This document shows positions 44,043-52,855 of a stretch of 59,398 nt of DNA, in pieces. The DNA lies in the NCBI GenBank assembly GCA_029936675.1, contig JAPYSB010000002.1:258294-317691 (forward strand), read 5' to 3'. The notes beneath the pieces are model-generated. The model was not told the origin of the DNA. It saw only the letters and a list, made by a program, of their open reading frames with translations, and did not search any database. The stretch is from Dehalococcoidia bacterium (lineage in GTDB: Bacteria; Chloroflexota; Dehalococcoidia; Lucifugimonadales; UBA826). Every line of letters begins with the position of its first letter. Within the stretch, counting starts at the first letter, position 1. A program made the translations under genes and the position numbers.

Positions 44043-44692
44043 GGGAGATGAGGTTGTTCATTAAATCTAAGTATTCGCCATGAGGTAGGATTGAAACGGT
44101 GCCTTGATAAATCCGACCATTTATTTGCATCCAGTTGGAATTCGAATATAGCTGTGTTTTTTGTGGCTATGCCCCAGAGCTTTGGTGACTCAAATATGCA
44201 GCTCACTGTGTGTTGAATTATTCCCGCATGGCAAAACATGACCACAATATCGGTGTCAGAGTGTTGGGATAAAGCTAAACCCAAGATTCTATTGGCCCTG
44301 TCCCTCCGGTCGTTTTCTTGTTCTGATTCCTCGACATATGACCAGTCCCTACTATCTCTAAAATTCGCTGCTTGTTTCGGGTACTTTGCCTCAACTTCAT
44401 TCCATGTAAGGCCCTCAAAAATTCCGGCACCGGTCTCTTTTAAGTCATCTATAGTGACAAAAGGAATGTTCCAATGTGCACCTGCTAGACGAGCAGTGTC
44501 TTGGGCTCTTTTTTGTGGGCTCACGTACACATGTGTAGGAATAAAATTCTCTTTTTTAAACCAACGTCCTAATTTCTGTGCCTGATTTTTGCCAGCCGTT
44601 GTAAGGTTGGTGATTTCAAGGTCCTTTGAGCCCGACCAACGCATCAATAAATTTGCGTTGGTTTCACCATGTCTAATTAAAATGAGTCTCAT
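44027..44692 (-). CDS. Histidine phosphatase family protein (paralogue)
   Basis: The 221-residue protein mirrors its plus-strand neighbour: LIRHGETNAN at 4-13, VYVSPQKRAQDTARLA, LKETGAGIFEGLTW and the second catalytic His in MFCHAGIIQH. C-terminal segments of both proteins end with similar FxLDANKW/FEIDPDSW patterns, which points to an old local duplication followed by inversion. It lies 41 bases after dnaA on the same strand and may be co-transcribed with it. Confidence 0.9.
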   Translation of the reverse strand: MRLILIRHGETNANLLMRWSGSKDLEITNLTTAGKNQAQKLGRWFKKENFIPTHVYVSPQKRAQDTARLAGAHWNIPFVTIDDLKETGAGIFEGLTWNEVEAKYPKQAANFRDSRDWSYVEESEQENDRRDRANRILGLALSQHSDTDIVVMFCHAGIIQHTVSCIFESPKLWGIATKNTAIFEFQLDANKWSDLSRHRFNPTSWRILRFNEQPHLPQLNK

Positions 44693-44733
44693 GAAGAAAA
44701 ACCTTTAGCAGTTCTAACGGTGGGTCAGCTAAA

Positions 44734-46164
44734 TCACCTGGCAATACCGGTCAAGTTGTTTCTAATAGCTAAAACATCGCTTCTGAGCTTGCCGTCTACA
44801 TTGATCAATGAGGCGACTTTTTCGTAGCCATGTATCACGGTTGAATGGTCTCTTCCACCAAGTATTTTACCTATTGCAGAAAGACTCAAGGATGTTTCTT
44901 CTCTGAGAAGAAACATCGCGACTTGCCTAGGCACCAAACATGTTTTGGTTCTGAGAGGTCCCATGATTTGATCAGAGGTTACTCCAAAGTAGTTCGACAC
45001 CTCTGAAATAATTTTGGAATCCGATATAGGTTCTTTGCTGAGTTTTTCAGAATCTCCCACCATTCGCTTGACGGACTCAATTGTAATGGGCTCATCGCGA
45101 AACTGAGCCAAAGCAACGACTCGATTTAGAAGGCCTTCCAATTCTCTGATATTTGAACGAATTTTATTTCCTAAAAATTCAATTACATCCGGAGGTATGT
45201 CATACCTTTGCTGGGCCGCCTTACCCCTTAATATAGCTATTCTGGTTTCTAGCTGGGGTGCCTGAATATCAGTTACCAAACCGCCAGTTAGTCTTGAGGT
45301 GATGCGCGATTCCAAGGTTCTTAGTTCGTCAATATTTCGATCACTTGCAACCACTATCTGTTTGTTTTCTACATGCAGGGAGTTGAAAGTATGAAAAAAT
45401 CCTTCCTGTGTTTGTTCTTTTCCTATTAGAAATTGAATGTCATCAATTAAAAGGACATCTACAGTCCTATATTTATTTCGGAACTCCTCAGTTTGTCTAT
45501 TTTGAATCGCCTTCACATACTGATTTGTAAATTCCTCGGAGGTTACATACATCACGGTCAGGCCAAGTTTTTTGGTTTCGTGCCCAATTGCCTGTAATAA
45601 GTGTGTCTTTCCTAAACCTACGGGTGAGTGAATCACTAAAGGGTTAAAAATTGTACCAGGGTTTTCTGAAACCGCCTTTGCCCCGGCAAACGCTAGTTGA
45701 TTGGAATTTCCAACAATAAAATTCTCGAATGTATATCTTGTATTAAAGTCATAGGATCCGATACGTGGTTCACCTACAACATTGGAAACTGGGTCTTGGA
45801 ATAAATCATGGCCAGATATTGTGTGTTTCGCAGTAGGGCCTGATCTGCTATATGGGCTAGATGGGATTACAGGTTGCTCATTTTCCCCTGGAATAATAAT
45901 TTCATTAGTTACGGCGAATTTGAGCTTAACATCGAAGCCGATTGTTGTCCTCAATTCTTGTTCTAGCATGTCTAGCATACGCTCTTCTAAATATTGAGCA
46001 GTGAAAGCGTTTGGAGTTTCCACACTGAATTCATCAGAAGTAAACGAAATGCCAACTGTGTTTCGAAGCCAAGTATCATAGCTAGGCTTTGGAATGCTTA
46101 GTTCTACTTTACCCAGAACAGAATTCCAGATTTTATTAGCTTTTTGAATTGTTTCTCGGTCCAT
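44734..46164 (-). CDS. dnaA: Chromosomal replication initiator protein DnaA
   Basis: The 476-residue protein has all four DnaA domains. Domain I covers about 1-85 (WNSVLGKVELSIPKPSYDTWL), a linker 90-140, and the AAA+ domain has Walker A PVGLGKTH at 181-188, Walker B VLLIDDIQF at 237-245 and the Arg-containing ESRITSRL. The DNA-binding domain IV ends the protein, with VPRQVAMFLLRE and the signature GGRDHSTV. It opens DNA at oriC in its ATP form. Neither dnaN nor rpmH is adjacent, unlike the usual arrangement. One box-like TTTTACACA lies beside the start codon. Confidence 0.97.
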   Translation of the reverse strand: MDRETIQKANKIWNSVLGKVELSIPKPSYDTWLRNTVGISFTSDEFSVETPNAFTAQYLEERMLDMLEQELRTTIGFDVKLKFAVTNEIIIPGENEQPVIPSSPYSRSGPTAKHTISGHDLFQDPVSNVVGEPRIGSYDFNTRYTFENFIVGNSNQLAFAGAKAVSENPGTIFNPLVIHSPVGLGKTHLLQAIGHETKKLGLTVMYVTSEEFTNQYVKAIQNRQTEEFRNKYRTVDVLLIDDIQFLIGKEQTQEGFFHTFNSLHVENKQIVVASDRNIDELRTLESRITSRLTGGLVTDIQAPQLETRIAILRGKAAQQRYDIPPDVIEFLGNKIRSNIRELEGLLNRVVALAQFRDEPITIESVKRMVGDSEKLSKEPISDSKIISEVSNYFGVTSDQIMGPLRTKTCLVPRQVAMFLLREETSLSLSAIGKILGGRDHSTVIHGYEKVASLINVDGKLRSDVLAIRNNLTGIAR

Positions 46165-46585
46165 AAATTTTACACAAAACTACCTTCGGTATTTGAGCCC
46201 CTTTTTTCAAAAGGCAATATCGGAGATTTCCCGACTCCTCAACTCCTATCCCCCATCGCTTACATTAACGCTGCTCTCGATATGAGCAGGCCTGTATAAG
46301 ACATAAACCCGGAAAATTTCTTGGAGAGGTCATTTAAGATGACGTTGTATATTTTCTGGTCTCTCCAGGACTCCTGAAATTCAACTAAAATTGAACTTCT
46401 TTTCAGATATATGTTGTACACCCCATATTTGACACTGTGCAAGGGGGGCAAGGGGTCATTTTGATGTCAATTTATTTCAAGCCATTAAAGGCCAAAATTA
46501 TCGTTCATGAAACACAATTCATGCGTTAAGGGGGATACTTGCAGTAACCCTTTCAAATTGAAACAAATTGATGTTGTTTCTAAAT
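46165..46585. other. Intergenic region upstream of dnaA
   Basis: No convincing gene lies here; a 63-codon minus-strand frame (46260-46451) lacks a ribosome-binding site and family features. The region holds one DnaA-box-like TTTTACACA (46168-46176, one mismatch), a near-duplicate GCAAGGGG pair (46438-46454), an inverted TGGAGAG/CTCTCCA (46322-46328 and 46361-46367) and TTGACA/TTGCAC hexamers on the minus strand that could belong to a dnaA promoter. Unlike 21572-21877, it shows no cluster of DnaA boxes. Confidence 0.5.
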
Positions 46586-47620
46586 TTACCTCAATCCATT
46601 ATAGATTAGCTCGGAGGTTCCTTTAATCATTTGAAGATATGATTCCCCTTCATTTAAATATTCGACCTTCAACCCTTCTACTATTTTAGTATTGGTATCT
46701 CGTGCTATTTGGGTTGTTACTTTCTCTTGTATTCCCTCTTCCATAAAAATGGCCGGAGCCTTAGTAAGTTGGATTATGTCTATTAGGTTGGCGAGATCAG
46801 AAGCTGTGGGGCCCGAATCAGTACTTAAAGCAGGGATCACCGATCCGATAATTTGCAACCCATACGCGTCTTCTAAATAACCGAGTGACTCATGGGATGT
46901 TACTAACATCCTCTTGGAACTTGGAATGCGCTCGTAAGTAGATCGAACCGATTCCTCAATTTTTGAAAGTTTCGTTATATAGTCCAAGGCATTATTTGAG
47001 TAGTAATCAGTTCCTCCAGGATCTACGCTGGCAAGAGAATTTTGGATTTGTTTTATGGCAATGGTTGTACGAGAAGGATCTAACCAGAAATGAGGGTCAT
47101 ATGAATCATGCTGATCTTGGTGTTCAGTTTCTCTATGGCGGCCTAGTTTTATTGGGCTAGTTTGAGGACCGAGCTCAACTTGTATAGCATTCGGGCTGAG
47201 GGAATTTTGAAGAAGTGTCGATATGTTTTGACCTTCTAGCGACAAACCTATAGAAATTACCAATTTGGAATTGGATAATCTCGCGACTTGCTGGGCGGTT
47301 GGCTGATAGGTATGAGGATCTTTCCCGGCAGGTGTTAAACTCTCAACCACCACCCTTTCTCCCCCTACGATCTTAACCCAATCAGAAATGATGCTCGTGG
47401 TGGTATGTATTGTTAGCAAACCATCTTTGGTTACATTTCCAGGGTTTGTGCCCTCCGGGTATGAATGGGAAGGTTTTTCAGCCATAGATAATGTATCAGA
47501 GCTACTGGCGCAACCTATGCTTGCAGAAAAAATTCCCAGCGCAAAGAGGACCATTGCAAATCTAAAAATTATTTGTTTATATCGCGATGAATGCGCACTA
47601 TTGAAACTGAAATTGACCAT
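46586..47620 (-). CDS. Zinc/manganese ABC transporter substrate-binding lipoprotein (ZnuA/TroA family)
   Basis: The 344-residue product has a lipoprotein signal with SIGC (Cys37), then the cluster A-1 metal-binding fold: DPHTYQPTAQQVA (first His), a His-rich loop near 175-190 (HRETEHQDQHD) and SYDPHFWLDP (second His), TSHESLGYL (third His), and a late Asp in STDSGPTASDL. It delivers Zn or Mn to a membrane permease. No ZnuB or ZnuC gene is next to it, so its partners lie elsewhere or it is an orphan. The neighbours are dnaA and an IMPase gene. Confidence 0.88.
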   Translation of the reverse strand: MVNFSFNSAHSSRYKQIIFRFAMVLFALGIFSASIGCASSSDTLSMAEKPSHSYPEGTNPGNVTKDGLLTIHTTTSIISDWVKIVGGERVVVESLTPAGKDPHTYQPTAQQVARLSNSKLVISIGLSLEGQNISTLLQNSLSPNAIQVELGPQTSPIKLGRHRETEHQDQHDSYDPHFWLDPSRTTIAIKQIQNSLASVDPGGTDYYSNNALDYITKLSKIEESVRSTYERIPSSKRMLVTSHESLGYLEDAYGLQIIGSVIPALSTDSGPTASDLANLIDIIQLTKAPAIFMEEGIQEKVTTQIARDTNTKIVEGLKVEYLNEGESYLQMIKGTSELIYNGLR

Positions 47621-47759
47621 TGGGTAGATGCCTATTGAGACTAGGTATCAGATAACCAAAATAGTTTAGATAGCGTGCCCGTTTCTTGTCAATATCCACT
47701 ATAAGTTGGATATGGGTTCAGAATCTTAGAATAATTTTAGAAAATTAAGATATTCTGTG

Positions 47760-48647
47760 ATGGTGAAAACCATAAAACGGGAGGGGAAATTGGCAAAACA
47801 CAAATTTCAATTGCCAGTATCGGTATCTGGAAAGGATGCATGGGAGGTAGGGAGGGAAATAGCTTTATCTGCAGGTGACATACTGCTGGACTGGTGGCCA
47901 AAAGCCAAGGAGATTTCTGATAAAGGGCAGAACGATATTGTCACGAATGTGGATCAAGAGTGCGAAGATCATATTAGAACTGCTATTCGGAGATACTTTC
48001 CTCAACACGGGGTTTTTGGAGAGGAAAGGAAAGGCGATGATCCAACGGTGGGTTGGGTCTGGATAATTGATCCCATTGATGGTACCCAAAATTACGCTTG
48101 GGGTATTCCTTGTTTTTCTATAGTTATTGCACTTGCAAAGGATGGAGAAGTCGTCACAGGTGCTAATTTTGATCCACTTAATAACGAAATGTTTCACGCA
48201 GCTAGAGGCCAAGGCGCATTTCTTAATGAAGAAAAAATCCAGGTAAGCGATCTTTCAGAATTTCAGAATGTCGTTATTGGAACGGACCCTGCGTATGGAC
48301 CTGTAGAAGGCACAACAGATACCTTGCAAATGTTGAGAAAAATGTGGCCTGGGATAAAAACTACTAGGATGATGGGCTCATCGGCCTTAGGAATATCCTA
48401 CGTAGCGGCAGGCAGGACGGATATTTATGTTCATCATCGACTGCAACCGTATGACCAAGCAGCTGGAATTATATTGATGGAGGAAGCAGGAGGTCTTCTG
48501 ACTGATAGACATGGGAATAGGGCTGGCCTTTACTCCGACGGACTTGTAGCATCCTCCTCAGTAATCCATCAGCATTTCATGGAACAAACAAAATATTTGC
48601 AATGGAGAAGGCCCTCTACAAGGGCATTGAATCCTAGGGAGAGATAG
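47760..48647 (+). CDS. Inositol monophosphatase family protein
   Basis: The 295-residue protein has the Mg-dependent phosphatase motifs: FGEERKGDD (metal-binding Glu), WIIDPIDGTQNYAWGIP (the DPIDGT signature) and PYDQAAGIILMEEAGG (C-terminal metal-binding Asp). It may act on inositol phosphate, fructose-1,6-bisphosphate, histidinol phosphate or PAP. ATG 47760 is chosen over a GTG one codon upstream. The HtrA-type gene starts eight bases after its stop. Confidence 0.9.
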   Translation: MVKTIKREGKLAKHKFQLPVSVSGKDAWEVGREIALSAGDILLDWWPKAKEISDKGQNDIVTNVDQECEDHIRTAIRRYFPQHGVFGEERKGDDPTVGWVWIIDPIDGTQNYAWGIPCFSIVIALAKDGEVVTGANFDPLNNEMFHAARGQGAFLNEEKIQVSDLSEFQNVVIGTDPAYGPVEGTTDTLQMLRKMWPGIKTTRMMGSSALGISYVAAGRTDIYVHHRLQPYDQAAGIILMEEAGGLLTDRHGNRAGLYSDGLVASSSVIHQHFMEQTKYLQWRRPSTRALNPRER

Positions 48648-48655
48648 TTAAGAAA

Positions 48656-49852
48656 ATGATTAAAATCACTCTCGCAATTGCAATATCTTTAATGCTGGTT
48701 AACTTTGCTTGTAACCGTGTTGAAGATACAAATCAATTCCCTTTGGAGGATGGATTAACACCAAAGACAGAAATCCAGGTAACATCGGCAGATGGGGCCC
48801 AGAGTCTGCCTTCAACATTAGAGAATGTGGAAACTCCGGTGTCGGCTACTCAAATTCCCGTTTCGCCATTGGCAACGTCAATTTCTACGCCGGTTGAGTT
48901 TATATCGGTCTCTTCTCATGACGATTCCATGACCACTGTCGAAGCTGTCCGTGAGTTGGAACCTTCAGTTGTTCAGATATCTACCGATACAGTAGCAATT
49001 AGCCAATATAATCGAATTGTTCCACAAACCGGAGTTGGTTCAGGGATCATTCTTGATAAAGCTGGGAATATACTTACGAACAATCATGTTGTTGAGGGTG
49101 CAGACTACGTAACTGTCACCTTGAGTGATGGTCGTTCTTATCCTGCGAATCTGGTTGGAAGCGATAGCATTACCGATTTGGCAGTAATAAAAATAGCGGC
49201 GACTAAGTTAACCCCGGCAAAGTTTGGCAACTCCTCAAATTTAGAAGTTGGTGAAGATGTTATTGCCGTCGGACATGCCCTAGGCCTTAAAGGAGGTCCT
49301 ACAGTAAGTAAAGGTGTTGTGAGTGCCCTTAATCGCACAATACAAACTGATGCTCAAAAAGCGATGGTTGATCTTATACAAACTGATGCGTCCATTAACC
49401 CCGGTAATAGTGGCGGCCCTTTGGCCAACAATAGAGGAGAGGTTATTGGCATCAACACAGCAATAATTAACGACAGCAATGGAATCGGATTTGCCATAAA
49501 TATTGATGATGCCCATGTCGTGGTTGACCAGATACTGCATTCTGGGTATGTAATGCGAGGGTTTCTGGGGATAACTCCTTTTAATGTGACTGATTCCATC
49601 AGGGAACAGTTAAATCTTCCCGTTGCGGATGGCGTAATTATTGCGGGAGTCGTGAAAGGATTTCCTGCCGACGAATCAGGTTTACAAACAGAGGATGTAA
49701 TCGTCATGTTGAACAAAGCGGCCATTGAAAATTCAGGAGATCTTTCCAAGTTTTTACTCAATAATCCGCCCGGCTCCAGTGTTAAGGTGAGTTTCTATAG
49801 AAACGGTGAACTTGGGAAGGTGGAGCTAGTATTGGCAGACAAACCAAATTAA
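48656..49852 (+). CDS. HtrA/DegP-like serine protease lipoprotein with PDZ domain
   Basis: The 398-residue protein starts with a signal peptide and lipobox VNFAC (Cys19). A Ser/Thr/Pro-rich linker runs to about 90, and a trypsin-like domain follows with His144 (NNHVVEGAD), Asp174 (ITDLAVIK) and Ser252 (NPGNSGGPL). One PDZ domain covers about 295-395 (GFLGITPF, GFPADESGLQTEDVIVMLN). Lipid anchoring instead of a TM anchor is a variation on the usual bacterial HtrA. It should degrade misfolded envelope proteins. It stands between the IMPase gene and the cytochrome maturation genes. Confidence 0.93.
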   Translation: MIKITLAIAISLMLVNFACNRVEDTNQFPLEDGLTPKTEIQVTSADGAQSLPSTLENVETPVSATQIPVSPLATSISTPVEFISVSSHDDSMTTVEAVRELEPSVVQISTDTVAISQYNRIVPQTGVGSGIILDKAGNILTNNHVVEGADYVTVTLSDGRSYPANLVGSDSITDLAVIKIAATKLTPAKFGNSSNLEVGEDVIAVGHALGLKGGPTVSKGVVSALNRTIQTDAQKAMVDLIQTDASINPGNSGGPLANNRGEVIGINTAIINDSNGIGFAINIDDAHVVVDQILHSGYVMRGFLGITPFNVTDSIREQLNLPVADGVIIAGVVKGFPADESGLQTEDVIVMLNKAAIENSGDLSKFLLNNPPGSSVKVSFYRNGELGKVELVLADKPN

Positions 49853-49956
49853 ACCTTTGGCTTCAAGGTATGGGATTATGTCTCAATATCTACCCCTTTG
49901 GCCTACTACCATTTAGGATATTAGGTGATAATGGATATTGGATTTCTAATAGTGGA

Positions 49957-50478
49957 ATGAAAAACTCACCCTACCAAAATATTCGCCTTAGTTTGATAAA
50001 TTCTCTACTTATGCTTGTTTTGTTTCTTAATACCTCATGTATAGCAGCGAATTCTGACTTTGTTTCCCAAGAAGAAGACAGAATCAATCAGATGAATAGG
50101 GTGATTATGTGCCCAGTCTGTCCCGGGGAATCCATAGATCAATCACAAAACGAAATTGCTTCAAACATGAGAGCAATTGTGAAAGATTTGGTAAGACAAG
50201 GGAAAACAGAGGATGAAATAAAAGACTACTTTATTGGTAAATATGGCCCTGTTATTCTCTTGGAACCATCTACCGAAGGAATAAGCCTTTATGTTTGGGT
50301 TGTGCCCCCAATCGCGCTCAGTTTCGCGATGATAGTCGTTGCATTGGCTGTAGCCCGTATGAGGAAAAGGCAAAAAAACAGTTCTTTAAATATGAATCAT
50401 GACTTAGCAGACGAGGTTATTTCTGATGAAGAAAAGGAAAAATATTTCGCTGTGATTAATAGAATCAGCAATGAGTGA
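49957..50478 (+). CDS. ccmH: Cytochrome c-type biogenesis protein CcmH (CcmH/CycL/NrfF family)
   Basis: From ATG 49957 the product has 173 residues: a signal peptide (LINSLLMLVLFLNTSC), the CcmH domain with the redox motif MCPVCPGESIDQS, the helical KDLVRQGKTEDEIKDYFIGKYGP segment and a C-terminal TM helix. CcmH reduces the apocytochrome CxxCH cysteines before heme attachment. The frame is open up to 49870, but the extra residues do not look like a signal. The ccmF gene follows 37 bases later. Confidence 0.9.
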   Translation: MKNSPYQNIRLSLINSLLMLVLFLNTSCIAANSDFVSQEEDRINQMNRVIMCPVCPGESIDQSQNEIASNMRAIVKDLVRQGKTEDEIKDYFIGKYGPVILLEPSTEGISLYVWVVPPIALSFAMIVVALAVARMRKRQKNSSLNMNHDLADEVISDEEKEKYFAVINRISNE

Positions 50479-50515
50479 TCTGGGGCGTAACCTCTCTAAT
50501 AATGGTGTTTTTTAA

Positions 50516-52516
50516 ATGGTAGAACTCGGCCAAATAGCCCTCATGCTTTCATTTATGATGGCGACATACTCCACTGTTGTCGGGTTTGCTGGGGGAATGC
50601 TGAACGGTAGAGACCTTGCAGCTAGTGCTAGATGGGGGTTTTATTCGATATGCCCTCTTCTCATGTTGGCCACCGCATCTTTGATTTACGCATTTGTCAC
50701 AAATGACTTTTCCGTTAAATATGTCGCTGAAAATAGCAACATAGCAATGCCAAAAATCTACGCTTGGGTAGCTTTTTATTCCGGAAATGCAGGGTCACTT
50801 CTCTACATCGCAGTCGCTTTTTCTTTAATGGCTGGAATTACAATAAGAATTCTCAATAGTAAATTGCCGTACACATCTCCCTATGCTTTGGGAGTAATGA
50901 GCATGGTGCTGTTATTTTTTCTAGCAGTCATTTTGTTTTTAGCAAACCCATTAGATAGGCATCCGATTGCTCTTGAAGATGGTCAAGGAATGAATCCATT
51001 GTTGATTCATTTTGGGATGTTTATCCATCCACCATTTCAAATGCTTGGCCTTATTTCAGTTGCCTTGCCTTTTTCTATTGCTATTGGTGCCTTATTAGCC
51101 GGTAGAGGAGGTCGAGACGAATGGGTTGATCAAGGCAGGCTATGGGGGATGGTTTCATGGTTACTTCTCACCACAGGATTATTGTTGGGCGCTTGGTGGG
51201 CTTATACCATTTTAGGTTGGGGTGGCTACTGGGCCTGGGATCCTGTGGAAAATTCTGCATTAATGCCATGGCTGGCAATGACGGCCTTTGTGCATTCCAT
51301 TATGGTGCAGAAACGCCGCGGAATGTTTCGGATGTGGAATATGGTATTGATCATAGTGGCGTTTGCCATGGCTCAAATGGGCATGTTCATCAATCGAGGT
51401 GGTCCGGTGCCATCAGTGCATTCCTTTGCTGAATCCACCATGGGATGGGTTTTTCTGGCCGTGATGGCGGTAACCCTATTCATTTCTCTAGTTATATTCA
51501 TCTTTAGATTTGACACTTTAAAAAGCCGCTCCGGGTTGGATTCGATAATCTCAAGAGAATCAGCTTTCTTGGCCCAAAATATGCTTTTTTTACTTATCGC
51601 ATTTATAACTCTATGGGGAACTATATTTCCTATATTGTCTGAGGCAGTCGATGAAACAACCATGACTATCGGACAACCATTTTTTAACAAAGTGAACGGT
51701 CCGTTAATGCTTTTATTAGTCTTTTTGATGGGCATTGGACCTGTTTTGCCATGGAGGAAAGCTGGTTGGGGGTCAATTAATAGGATGTTGCGGTTGCCTC
51801 TAATAGTCTCCTGTCTGGTATTTCTCTTAAGCCTAATAAGTGGAATCAGGGAATATTGGGTGTTGATATCTTTTGCCATATGCAGTGTATCTCTCGTGAC
51901 GGTGTTTCAAGAGCTAATCAGAGGAAGTAAATCAAGACATTCACATGGAGAAAGCTGGGGACGTGCTTTTTTTTCACTGATTGGTGCCAACCGACCAAGG
52001 TATGGAGGATATGTTGTCCATCTAAGTATAATCATGCTTGCTGTGGGGATAACAGCATCCTCTTTCTATGATGTTCAAAAAGATGTGGTCATGAGGCCAG
52101 GAGATTCTGAGGTACTCGGGAAGTACACTTTTAAATATCTTGAAGTATCGGAAAAATCATACCCAGATAGAGTGGAAGAAATTGCTAAATTTGAGGTGTG
52201 GTCGGGTAATAAAAATATCGGGTACATGTACCCGTACCGTGCTTTTTATCCTGAATTTCAGATCGCTGCTACCAAGGGCGCAATTCATAGTACTATTCTA
52301 GAAGATTTTTATCTTGTTCCTTCAGAATTTAAAGAGGATGGCCAGGCAGTTTTTAGAGTATTAGTTAATCCACTAGTATCATGGATGTGGGCTGCAGGCC
52401 CTGTGTTGATTTTGGGAACCCTGATTGCACTGTCTCCAAAAAACCGGACTCAAAGAAAGAGATTACAGTTACCAAATGTGAATGTAGATCAAAATCCATT
52501 GAGGATATCAGAATAG
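50516..52516 (+). CDS. ccmF: Cytochrome c heme lyase subunit CcmF
   Basis: The 666-residue membrane protein has about 14-15 helices and the heme-handling WWD motif GWGGYWAWDPVENSALMPW near residues 237-255, with conserved His residues around it (GMFIHPPFQMLG and FVHSIMVQ). The C-terminal exported domain (about 500-640) is followed by a final helix. CcmF joins heme from CcmE to apocytochrome c. No ccmA, B, C or E gene is in the window. The next gene begins on the base after its stop. Confidence 0.93.
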   Translation: MVELGQIALMLSFMMATYSTVVGFAGGMLNGRDLAASARWGFYSICPLLMLATASLIYAFVTNDFSVKYVAENSNIAMPKIYAWVAFYSGNAGSLLYIAVAFSLMAGITIRILNSKLPYTSPYALGVMSMVLLFFLAVILFLANPLDRHPIALEDGQGMNPLLIHFGMFIHPPFQMLGLISVALPFSIAIGALLAGRGGRDEWVDQGRLWGMVSWLLLTTGLLLGAWWAYTILGWGGYWAWDPVENSALMPWLAMTAFVHSIMVQKRRGMFRMWNMVLIIVAFAMAQMGMFINRGGPVPSVHSFAESTMGWVFLAVMAVTLFISLVIFIFRFDTLKSRSGLDSIISRESAFLAQNMLFLLIAFITLWGTIFPILSEAVDETTMTIGQPFFNKVNGPLMLLLVFLMGIGPVLPWRKAGWGSINRMLRLPLIVSCLVFLLSLISGIREYWVLISFAICSVSLVTVFQELIRGSKSRHSHGESWGRAFFSLIGANRPRYGGYVVHLSIIMLAVGITASSFYDVQKDVVMRPGDSEVLGKYTFKYLEVSEKSYPDRVEEIAKFEVWSGNKNIGYMYPYRAFYPEFQIAATKGAIHSTILEDFYLVPSEFKEDGQAVFRVLVNPLVSWMWAAGPVLILGTLIALSPKNRTQRKRLQLPNVNVDQNPLRISE

Positions 52517-52855
52517 ATGTTGGTTATATCTGCAATAATTATCAGCCTTATCCCTGCCGTTTTGGTTGCATACCCAATAATCAGAAAAATCGCCTCCAAA
52601 TCACCGTTTCCTGAAGATGAATCTTCTCTCAAGGCAGACTTGGAGAGGAGATGGGAGTCTGCATTGGAAGGGCTCAGGCATGCTGAACTCGAGATGTCTG
52701 TCGGCAATGTAAGTGAATCGGATTACCTTTGGCTAAAACAGGTGCATATGACTGAAGCCGCTCTAGTTTTGAAAACTTTGGAGATACCTGACAAAGAGAA
52801 AGGGTTTCTCATTAAACAAACCTCCTTAGATAGCGGTTATGAAGAGGATAACTGA
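52517..52855 (+). CDS. CcmI-like small membrane protein of the cytochrome maturation operon
   Basis: The 112-residue protein has one N-terminal TM helix (about 1-24), then a charged helical hairpin (KADLERRWESALEGLRHAE, then VSESDYLWLKQVHMTEAALVL). That pattern is typical of the short CcmI/CycH-type segments found beside CcmF in many bacteria. It may hold apocytochrome near the CcmF/H complex. It begins directly after the ccmF stop and overlaps the next gene by 17 bases. The assignment rests on pattern and context. Confidence 0.65.
   Translation: MLVISAIIISLIPAVLVAYPIIRKIASKSPFPEDESSLKADLERRWESALEGLRHAELEMSVGNVSESDYLWLKQVHMTEAALVLKTLEIPDKEKGFLIKQTSLDSGYEEDN

Noticed and set aside
46260-46451. 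63-codon minus-strand frame upstream of dnaA
   Set aside because: It has no ribosome-binding site, no recognisable domain, and occupies the region where the dnaA promoter must be.
46165-46585. Replication origin directly upstream of dnaA
   Set aside because: Only one DnaA-box-like site with one mismatch was found there, against a cluster at 21572-21877; an origin upstream of dnaA is not supported by what I can see.
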